DNA of 11,574 nt, from NCBI GenBank assembly GCA_025774865.1, contig JALGZO010000187.1, positions 1-11,574 on the forward strand, read 5' to 3'. This document shows, piece after piece, positions 1 through 5,946 of this stretch. Positions within the stretch are counted from its first letter, which is position 1; each line of letters starts with the position of its first letter. Position numbers and translations under genes: made by a program. Below the pieces are notes generated by a model. It ran no database searches and was not told the origin of the DNA. It worked only from the letters and a program-made list of their open reading frames with translations. Source of the DNA: a bacterium (GTDB lineage: Bacteria; ARS69).

Positions 1-102
1 GGCGGCGAGCACCGGTGCAGTCATTGACAACATGGCCACCACGGCAGCGATCAGCGCAGCCGGCCTGGATGACGGTGAACGGGCGATTCGGGGCAATCTC
101 AT
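1..102 (-). CDS. 5' end of an exported protein (partial, runs off left edge)
   Basis: Thirty-four codons are visible before the window ends. ATG at 102 is preceded by GGAG (109-112) with a 6-nt gap, a good ribosome binding site. The translation starts MRLPRIAR, has four arginines in its first 13 residues, then a hydrophobic core at about residues 15-28 (AALIAAVVAMLSM), and ends in PVLAA, which fits a signal peptidase I site. So the product is very probably exported to the periplasm or beyond. It lies 108 bp downstream of the pgaB-like gene on the same strand, and I see no U-tract terminator between them, so it may be a last or satellite member of the exopolysaccharide operon. The mature protein is outside the window and its function cannot be told. 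Confidence 0.72.
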   Translation of the reverse strand, partial: MRLPRIARSPSSRPAALIAAVVAMLSMTAPVLAA

Positions 103-210
103 TGTCTTCTCCGGGATGAAGCGTAAACCTTGGGACGATATCATCTACTTTACCGCGGCCAGGGGGTCCCGCGCCTCCCTGAAGTTTCGTCGCCCGGACG
201 GACGTCGGTC

Positions 211-1221
211 CTACGCACCGTCCATCATCGACCGGAATGCCCGCAGTGACGTTCGAGCGGTAATGGTGAAGCGGCCCAGGGGATCCGCCGCAAGCGAGTC
301 CGCTCGGGGCGGAGCGTTTCGATAGGGCCAAAGCGTGGCGACTCCCCGGAACCCGAGCGACTGGGCCAGGGAGTCCACCTCGGCGGATCCCGCCCCGAAG
401 GGCCAGGCGAGGAATCGGCTCTCGTGGCCGAGCTCCCGCTCGATGCTTCTTCGGCTGGCCAGCAGATCCGCGCCCAGAGGTGAGAAGGGGGACACTCTGC
501 CCATCCGGTCACGGGACGCCATGAGAACCCGAGGAACGTGGCGACCTCGGGAGCGCACCTTCGTGTGCATCTGGTGCGTGTGACTCTCGACCCGGATCAC
601 GCCCTCACGCTCCAGTTCTCGAAGGGTCTCCCAGTCCGTGATTTCCAGATCGTTCCAACCCCGTTCTCCCACCCGGCCGGTGATCATGAACACCGTGGCA
701 CGGTAGCCGTAGCGCCGGAGCACGGGGACCGCGTAATCCACGAACGAGCGCTCACCGTCGTCGATCGTGATCACCACGCTGCGGGGTGGGATGCTTCCCT
801 GGCCGTCCATCCAGTCGGCGAGCTCTTCGAGGTCGATCGCCTCGTAGCCATTCTCGTGGAGGTACCGCATGTGTTGCTCGAACGTGGGAACGGTCGTGGT
901 CCAGAAATCCTTGTCGGGAATCGTCGGGAGGTTCAAGAACACCGCGCCGAGCACGCGGACGAGTCGGCCCAGCGTGAATCCGGGCCGGAAGTAGTGGTAG
1001 CAAAGCACCGGTACGCCTTCGGAGCGTGCGTTTACGAGGCTCGCGAACCGCACTTGCTCGTCGGGGGCAAAGACGGGCGGCACGGCAAGGTCGCTCTGCG
1101 CTCGAGGGGTGTCGTCCAGGCGATTCCACTCCGCGACTGCACCGACGCCGAGCACCGCCGATACGATGAAGCACACCGCACTCGCGAGGAGGTGATTGGA
1201 GCGCTTCGGGCGGACGATCAT
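211..1221 (-). CDS. pgaB: PgaB-like polysaccharide N-deacetylase (NodB domain only)
   Basis: This 336-aa protein is predicted to remove acetyl groups from periplasmic poly-beta-1,6-N-acetylglucosamine before export. Residues 10-30 form a hydrophobic segment ending GAVA, either a signal peptide (cleavage before E31) or an anchor; no canonical lipobox is seen. VPVLCYHYF (70-78) is the usual entry to polysaccharide deacetylase domains. Motif 1 is TIDDG with D154/D155. Motif 2 is SHTHQMH with H214 and H219; the five-residue spacing is the one I recall for E. coli PgaB rather than the HxxxH of many NodB proteins. Motif 3 is LAWPFG (271-276). E. coli PgaB is about twice as long because it adds a C-terminal glycoside hydrolase domain (GH153); here nothing follows the deacetylase, as in Gram-positive IcaB. 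The start overlaps the stop of the upstream beta-barrel gene by 4 bp (ATGA), so translation is probably coupled. Another polysaccharide substrate is possible, but the neighbours favour PNAG. Confidence 0.88.
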   Translation of the reverse strand: MIVRPKRSNHLLASAVCFIVSAVLGVGAVAEWNRLDDTPRAQSDLAVPPVFAPDEQVRFASLVNARSEGVPVLCYHYFRPGFTLGRLVRVLGAVFLNLPTIPDKDFWTTTVPTFEQHMRYLHENGYEAIDLEELADWMDGQGSIPPRSVVITIDDGERSFVDYAVPVLRRYGYRATVFMITGRVGERGWNDLEITDWETLRELEREGVIRVESHTHQMHTKVRSRGRHVPRVLMASRDRMGRVSPFSPLGADLLASRRSIERELGHESRFLAWPFGAGSAEVDSLAQSLGFRGVATLWPYRNAPPRADSLAADPLGRFTITARTSLRAFRSMMDGA

Positions 1222-2915
1222 GTTCCGGCGAAGAGAGCGAGTCCCACGCCTTCACGCTCGTAGCCGTCGCTCGTGTCGAACCGCGACGTCGACTTGCGCG
1301 CGAACGCGAAGAAGCCGTAGTCGGGCCAGGGGCGCCACCGCACTTCGACCCCGCCGTCGAGAACGCCGAAGCGACCGTCTCCGTCCTCATGTTCCGACGC
1401 GAGGCGGGCGTCCCCGGCGAATCTCCATTCGGTCCCGACGGCCCACGCGGCCCCCGCCCGCACGAAGAGTGCGTCGTAGCGATCCGGGTTGTAGTAGCCG
1501 TGATCGAACGTCTGATCGAAGGTGAACCAGGATACTCCCGCTCCGAATGAGATCGGGCGCCACGGCCAGGGCGTCAGGTCCAGCTCCCCGGAAGCGGCCC
1601 AGCGCGCGTTCCCGTCGGAATAATCGCCGTAGCCGGCTTCTGTCCGGGCGATCAGGCGGTCGTTGATCCGACGATCGAGTCCGAAGGAGAACTGATCGAT
1701 GTAGAGCCGGCGGGCTAGCGCCCGTGGCGTCGTGATGTGAACACGCGCGAGTCCGCCGTCCAGCCGGGTCCAATCGGCCGGCCGCCAGGTCGCCCAGCCG
1801 TCCCAGAGCAGCCGGGTGGACTCGACCTCGTCACCCGGGATCGTCGTTCCGTCGCCGGCGTCGACGTCGCGCTGGCCCGACTCCTGAGTCAGAACCGTGA
1901 GGTCGAGGTTGAGGGCGACCGAGTGTGAAGCGGCCCAGGATCCCCCGCCCGTCGTGCGAACGGCACGGATCTCCCCAGGCCCGGGTTGCTCCGCGCGATC
2001 GAACGCCAGCTCGCCGCGAAGCCGGAATCGCGGAGCCGGCGCCCCCTCCGCCCGGACCCCCCAGGTCGTGATGTCTTCGTCATCGCCGTCGGTCCAGAAC
2101 GAACCGGCCGCCTCCCACACCGCTCGGCGATCGGCCTCCAGCTCGTGGCGTAGCTTCGTCGCTTCCGAGCCGTCGACGCCCTCGAGCATGTGTTGCCCGA
2201 GATCCGGCCGGCCTTGCCAGTACCACGCCTGCGCGAGTCCCGTGCGCGCCTCCGCGTCCGTTCGATCCCGCTCGAGGAGCTCTTCATAGTGTGTTGCCGC
2301 CTGCCGGTGTCGCCCGCGCGCGTTCTCGGCGGCGGCCAGACCGAGGAGCGCCTCGCGGGAGTCCGGCGCGGTCTCGAGCACCCGTGCGTACAAGTGGGCC
2401 GCCTCGGCATGATCCTCCCGCCAGGCCGTGACCCGGGCGAGACCGAGGAGCGCTTCTTCGTCGGCCGGGTCTTCCGCGACGACGCGGGCGTAGATCTCGT
2501 CGGCTGCGAGCAGGTCGTCGGACCAGGCGAGGGCGCGGGCGAGGCCGAGCACGGCGTCGCGATCGTCGGGGTGGCGCTCGAGATGCTTCCGGTACCAGGG
2601 GAGGGCTTCCTCCGGCCGCTCCATCCAGGTGAGCTGATCCGCCACGAGGAGCTCGATCTCGGGCTCCAGCGACGAATCGAGCTCCAACGCGGCGAGGGCC
2701 GCCACCACGGCGTCCGAGTGCCGAGACTCTTCGGCCGCCTGCTCGGCGTCGGCCAGTAGCTCCTCGATGCGCTGGGCCCGGGCCACGTCGGCTGCCGTTT
2801 CAGGAAGGCGGGGAAGGCCGAGCGGCATCGCCGACGCGGAGCCGGGGCCTGCGCACGCCAGGGCCGCGAGGAAGAGAATCGCCCGGAGAGCGGTCAGTCT
2901 CGACGCGTCTTCCAC
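1218..2915 (-). CDS. pgaA: TPR plus outer-membrane beta-barrel export porin (PgaA/YaiO-like)
   Basis: The 565-aa product is predicted to carry polymer through the outer membrane. I start it at GTG 2915, not at an ATG further upstream that would lie deep in the synthase gene. The GTG has a Shine-Dalgarno (AAAGGGGA, 2920-2927) and opens a signal peptide (hydrophobic at 9-21, cleavage likely after SASA at 29). Residues about 44-240 are tetratricopeptide repeats (for example LPWYRKHLERHPDDRDAVLG and IYARVVAEDPADEEALLGLA). From about 265 to the end the sequence alternates polar and aromatic or aliphatic residues with many W, Y and F, as in a beta-barrel. YYNPDRYDALF (474-484) resembles a segment I associate with YaiO/PgaA barrels. 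E. coli PgaA is longer (about 800 aa), so this is a compact version. The role as PgaA rests largely on the neighbouring synthase and deacetylase. It overlaps the synthase stop by 22 bp. Confidence 0.8.
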   Translation of the reverse strand: MEDASRLTALRAILFLAALACAGPGSASAMPLGLPRLPETAADVARAQRIEELLADAEQAAEESRHSDAVVAALAALELDSSLEPEIELLVADQLTWMERPEEALPWYRKHLERHPDDRDAVLGLARALAWSDDLLAADEIYARVVAEDPADEEALLGLARVTAWREDHAEAAHLYARVLETAPDSREALLGLAAAENARGRHRQAATHYEELLERDRTDAEARTGLAQAWYWQGRPDLGQHMLEGVDGSEATKLRHELEADRRAVWEAAGSFWTDGDDEDITTWGVRAEGAPAPRFRLRGELAFDRAEQPGPGEIRAVRTTGGGSWAASHSVALNLDLTVLTQESGQRDVDAGDGTTIPGDEVESTRLLWDGWATWRPADWTRLDGGLARVHITTPRALARRLYIDQFSFGLDRRINDRLIARTEAGYGDYSDGNARWAASGELDLTPWPWRPISFGAGVSWFTFDQTFDHGYYNPDRYDALFVRAGAAWAVGTEWRFAGDARLASEHEDGDGRFGVLDGGVEVRWRPWPDYGFFAFARKSTSRFDTSDGYEREGVGLALFAGT

Positions 2916-4153
2916 TGTGTCCCCTTTCGGGCGGGTTCGCGCAAGAACCCGGCGGGAGTGGAGCGAACCGTGACGACCGCGAGAAACATCCAGTAGATCA
3001 ACGGATAGAACACCGCGATGGGATAGGTGCGGCCGAGGCGGAAGTCGTATCGCCGGTCCAGGAGCACGCCCGTGAAGAGCTGGGCGAGGCACACCGTGGC
3101 CATGGACATTCCCCACCAGTTCGGGATGGGACTCCCCCCGATGGGCGGGAAGCCGAGCGCGTAGGACACGACCCAGAGCGACGTGAGCAGTACGAAGCTG
3201 TATCCCCACACGATCGAGAATGTCGACTCCAGCACGACGGGCCAGAAGCGGCGCGCTCGCCAGTTGAGCAACTGACGCGCGTGCCGCCGCAGCACTTGGG
3301 CGAGCCCCAGCGCCCAGCGGCGACGCTGATTCCAGAGGTCCACCCACCGCTCGGGTACACGCATCCAGACGACCGCACGCGGCTCGTACCGGATGTCCCA
3401 GTGGCGCAGCTGCAGCTTCCAGCTGATGTCGATGTCCTCCGTGGCCATGTCCGGGCTGAAGAGCCCCACGTCCTCGAGAGCGCTCCGGTGGAACGCCCCG
3501 ACCACGCCACTCACCGTGAGGATCCGACCCCAGATCCGCTGGGCCCGCTTCTGGAGCGAGATGATCGAGGTGAACTCGATCGCTTGCAGTTGGGTGAGAA
3601 GGTTCCCGCGGTTGAGCACGCGCGGATTCCCGGTGACCGCGGCCACGCGAGGATCTTCGAAATGCGGAACGATGTGGCGCAGGATGGACGGGTCGGGACG
3701 GGCATCGGCATCGACGATGAGAATGATGTCACCGCGGGCGCAACGGAGACCGTCATTGAGCGCCATCGCCTTGCCTTCATTGATGTTCTTCTCGGCGATC
3801 CGGATTCGTCCGTCGGCGTTGAGGCGATGCAGGATCTCCAGCGTTCCGTCGGTGCTCGCGTCGTCGACGAGCAGCACTTCGTAGGCCGGGTAGTCGATGG
3901 CGAGCAGGGATTCGATCGAACGCTCGACGTGCAGGGCTTCGCAGTAGGCCGGCACGAGGATGGTGACGAACGGTGGGTTCTCGCCGATTGGTGGCGCCTC
4001 CTTGCCCCGATGCTCCCGGCGCACGTGATACATCAGGGAAGTGAGGATCCACATCAGCCCGGTCAGCATCGGGTACCACGCGAAGAAGAGGAGCCACCCC
4101 ATGTAGCCCGGCGTGTGCTGGATCCAATCGAGCAGCGAGACGACGTCCGTCAT
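2894..4153 (-). CDS. pgaC: PgaC-like processive beta-glycosyltransferase (GT2), poly-GlcNAc synthase
   Basis: This 419-aa inner-membrane enzyme is predicted to polymerise UDP-GlcNAc into beta-1,6-linked poly-N-acetylglucosamine and push the chain across the membrane. A first membrane span lies at about 18-41. The cytoplasmic GT2 domain follows: VTILVPAYCE (63-72), the first aspartates in VDDAS (96-100), the DXD-type motif DADA (148-151), TED (238-240, catalytic base region) and QRRRW (276-280). This D, DXD, TED, QxxRW set marks processive synthases such as PgaC, IcaA, cellulose synthase and hyaluronan synthase. Further spans lie at about 306-334, 347-366 and 378-398. The length fits PgaC (about 440 aa). 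It starts 4 bp inside the end of the PgaD-like gene (ATGA overlap). Together with the deacetylase and barrel genes this makes PNAG the most likely product; other GT2 polymers cannot be excluded from sequence alone. Confidence 0.9.
   Translation of the reverse strand: MTDVVSLLDWIQHTPGYMGWLLFFAWYPMLTGLMWILTSLMYHVRREHRGKEAPPIGENPPFVTILVPAYCEALHVERSIESLLAIDYPAYEVLLVDDASTDGTLEILHRLNADGRIRIAEKNINEGKAMALNDGLRCARGDIILIVDADARPDPSILRHIVPHFEDPRVAAVTGNPRVLNRGNLLTQLQAIEFTSIISLQKRAQRIWGRILTVSGVVGAFHRSALEDVGLFSPDMATEDIDISWKLQLRHWDIRYEPRAVVWMRVPERWVDLWNQRRRWALGLAQVLRRHARQLLNWRARRFWPVVLESTFSIVWGYSFVLLTSLWVVSYALGFPPIGGSPIPNWWGMSMATVCLAQLFTGVLLDRRYDFRLGRTYPIAVFYPLIYWMFLAVVTVRSTPAGFLREPARKGTQWKTRRD
2920..2927 (-). 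promoter_or_regulatory. Shine-Dalgarno that sets the GTG start of the pgaA-like gene
   Basis: AAAGGGGA on the minus strand lies 4 nt before GTG at 2915, inside the last codons of the synthase gene (stop at 2894). It supports the GTG start, which gives a clean signal peptide. The longer upstream frame back to 3347 would encode an arginine- and proline-rich stretch antiparallel to nothing known and overlapping the conserved synthase. Confidence 0.65.
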
Positions 4154-4722
4154 GGCGCGCGGACCTCAGCCGCCGGTGGTTCGGCCTCGAGTGATTCGGC
4201 TCGGAAATGCTTTTCGTCCCCCTCGACGTGGATGATCACCCGAGTCGCGTGTCGGAGGTCGGCCCCCGATTGCACTCGGATCCGTCGCCGGTGGAAGTCG
4301 ACGGCGACGGCGACGCGATCCGGGGGGCGTTCGGCCCGACGCCCCTCGAGTTTCCGGGCTAGGCGCCGGTTGTAGTCGACCCACGCCCGCGTGCCGGTCC
4401 ATACGCCGGCGATGAAGAAGACGAGGACCCCGAACGAGATCAAGGCCTCCTGGCCGACCCCGCGAGCGAGTACGACGCGCCAGTATGTGAGATAGGTGAG
4501 CCACAGGACGGCCGACAGGACGAGGTGGCGCACGACGGTGGCCCTGCGAGCGGGCGGGCGCTCGTGCGGCCCGTCCGAGGGACGGTGGATGCCAGGTGGT
4601 GGCCCGTCCTCGTGAGGGCCGGGTCGCAGTCGCGGAAAGGACGGTCTCCAGGTACCCGGCAGAGTTCGCCGGATCCGGGTGGTCAGTCCACCCGGGGAGG
4701 CCTTCTTGATCCAGGTCGCCAT
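4150..4722 (-). CDS. pgaD: PgaD-like two-TM accessory subunit of the poly-GlcNAc synthase
   Basis: A 190-aa protein with two adjacent membrane spans, about residues 66-85 (LVLSAVLWLTYLTYW) and 93-113 (ALISFGVLVFFIAGVW), then an arginine-rich cytoplasmic tail. This hairpin topology and its place directly before pgaC (4-bp overlap) match PgaD, which in E. coli binds PgaC and with it senses cyclic di-GMP. Sequence similarity to PgaD is low to the eye, so the name rests on topology and context. Two oddities stand out: a 65-residue proline- and arginine-rich N-terminal region, and a C-terminal stretch (about 136-175, VAVAVDFHRRRIRV and ATRVIIHVEGDE) that looks like a small beta-rich domain. ATG at 4722 has no good Shine-Dalgarno (only GGGG directly before it). 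GTG at 4533 would give a 127-aa protein, close to the usual PgaD size, so the true start is uncertain. Confidence 0.68.
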   Translation of the reverse strand: MATWIKKASPGGLTTRIRRTLPGTWRPSFPRLRPGPHEDGPPPGIHRPSDGPHERPPARRATVVRHLVLSAVLWLTYLTYWRVVLARGVGQEALISFGVLVFFIAGVWTGTRAWVDYNRRLARKLEGRRAERPPDRVAVAVDFHRRRIRVQSGADLRHATRVIIHVEGDEKHFRAESLEAEPPAAEVRAP

Positions 4723-4895
4723 ACCCCGGAATTCGGCGGCGGCGTCCGGCTACCTTATAGCGGGAAGGGCCCTCGCGAGAGCTTCAGCGGGAGATTCGCC
4801 GATTCGTCGAGTGGGCACGATTCGCTCCGAAAGGGGATCGCATGCGGGGAGTTGCGAACAATGGCCGGATCTTGGCGCCCGCGACTCGGTCACCC
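4723..4895 (-). other. Intergenic gap between the DUF1028 gene and the exopolysaccharide operon
   Basis: This 173-bp gap is where the promoter of the pga-like operon should lie, if it has its own. The only -10-like element I see is TATAAG at 4754-4759 (minus strand), 32 bp before the annotated ATG, without a convincing -35. I see no hairpin followed by a U-tract that would end the DUF1028 transcript, so read-through from upstream is possible. A 19-codon frame starting ATGCGATCC has no ribosome binding site and is not called. Confidence 0.5.
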
Positions 4896-5900
4896 TCACT
4901 CGAACCGAACGAGTCGACGCGTCCGGCTGATCGACCCGGCGGTCAGCCGGTACAGGTAGACGCCCGCCACCGGCAGATGCTTCCCACTCCAGCGCACCTG
5001 GTGAGCCCCAGCGGGCTGGAACTCGTCGACCAGGGTCGCGACCTCCTGGCCGAGGACGTTGAAGACTCTCAGTTCCACGTGAGTTGCCGCCGGCAACTCG
5101 TACCGAAACGTCGTGAAGCCATCGAAGGGATTCGGGTGGTTGTGAAGCCGCAGCGCGGCGGGCGAGTCGACCACCCGGGCGCTCACCGCCGTCTGCAGCC
5201 AATCGTCGTAGAGCCCCTGAAGGAGATCGATGGGGTTCTGATTGCTGCTGGTGTTGTTGACGTTTAAGTCGAGGTAGAGATCATTCGTGGGATCGCCGGG
5301 CCGCGCCACGCGAATGAAGGCCGAGATCGACGGCTTGTCCGGGAGGCAGCGCGTATCGGCCCCCGGTACGTTCGCTCCCTGCAGGGCCGCCATGAGCTTG
5401 TCGGCCAGGGTGCCCGAGGTGGTGAGGAATGCCAGCTCCATTCCGTCGAGGATCTCCTGGCCGAGAAGGATGTTGCCCGCGATCGCGTAGGTGACGCCGA
5501 GCTCGTGGTTCTTGTAGTCGAAGCAATTGATGCCCGTGTACGCCGCGCTCCGGCCGCCTCCGATGAGATCCACCACTCCGTACTGGCGGATCGTCGGGTT
5601 GCCGCCGGAATCGTGAACGACGAGCGAATCGATGATCTGCTGGGGCGAATGTCCCTGGTTCATCAAGAGCCGGGCGTAGTTCTGATTCTGCGCGGTCCAG
5701 TAGGACTGGGTATGGATGGCTCCGAGCCCCGGATGGACATCACTGATGATGATCGAGCCGGCGATGCAGGAGGCACCCGCACTCCCGACTTCTTGAGTAT
5801 TCGGATCCACGGCGACGATCGAAAAGGTCGCGAGAGCGGGGAAGGCTCCCAGGATCGTCGCCGCGCAGAGAAGGGCCAACCCGAGTCGGAGACGTTTCAT
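4896..5900 (-). CDS. Secreted DUF1028 (Ntn-hydrolase-like) protein with C-terminal FlgD-Ig/sorting domain
   Basis: A 334-aa protein with a signal peptide (1-24, ending PALA), a DUF1028 domain (about 25-240) and a C-terminal immunoglobulin-like domain (about 250-334). ATG 5900 has AAGGAG six nt upstream. TFSIVAVDPNTQEVGSAGASC (from 25) is the DUF1028 signature opening; the family is related to Ntn hydrolases, but I know of no firmly assigned reaction. Predicted cleavage after A24 puts T25 at the mature N-terminus, where Ntn enzymes carry their nucleophile. GADTRC (180-185) stands where many cytoplasmic members have a GGDxRG-type motif. The tail begins LHNHPNPFDGFTTFRYELP (251-269) and continues with LRVFNVLGQEVATL, typical of FlgD-Ig or 'Por' C-terminal domains that guide secretion or surface attachment in FCB-group bacteria. 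It follows the BNR protein gene by 46 bp and is probably co-transcribed with it. Substrate unknown. Confidence 0.87.
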   Translation of the reverse strand: MKRLRLGLALLCAATILGAFPALATFSIVAVDPNTQEVGSAGASCIAGSIIISDVHPGLGAIHTQSYWTAQNQNYARLLMNQGHSPQQIIDSLVVHDSGGNPTIRQYGVVDLIGGGRSAAYTGINCFDYKNHELGVTYAIAGNILLGQEILDGMELAFLTTSGTLADKLMAALQGANVPGADTRCLPDKPSISAFIRVARPGDPTNDLYLDLNVNNTSSNQNPIDLLQGLYDDWLQTAVSARVVDSPAALRLHNHPNPFDGFTTFRYELPAATHVELRVFNVLGQEVATLVDEFQPAGAHQVRWSGKHLPVAGVYLYRLTAGSISRTRRLVRFE

Positions 5901-5946
5901 GATCTGCTCCTTCGCCGACAGTCGGGTGTCCGCGGCCGAGCCGGAG

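Noticed and set aside
32-325. 97-codon plus-strand frame at the left edge
   Set aside because: It overlaps the start of the exported-protein gene and the end of the deacetylase gene on the other strand, and has no recognisable content.
2916-3347. N-terminal extension of the barrel gene to an ATG at 3347
   Set aside because: It lies inside the conserved synthase gene in another frame, encodes Arg/Pro-rich sequence, and would put the signal peptide in the middle of the protein. GTG 2915 with its own Shine-Dalgarno is better.
3281-4375. 364-codon plus-strand open frame
   Set aside because: It is antisense to the GT2 synthase and the PgaD-like gene; no domain, signal peptide or ribosome binding site supports it.
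4754-4759. TATAAG as a -10 box for the exopolysaccharide operon
   Set aside because: No matching -35 at 16-18 bp and unknown promoter consensus in this lineage; kept only as a remark.
4882-4916. CGACTCG / CGAGTCG inverted repeat across the DUF1028 stop codon
   Set aside because: Only 7 bp with a 21-nt loop and no T-run; likely chance in GC-rich DNA.
5925-5940. CCGACTGTCGG-type palindrome between the propeller and DUF1028 genes
   Set aside because: One-base centre cannot form a normal hairpin loop, and there is no second copy to suggest an operator.
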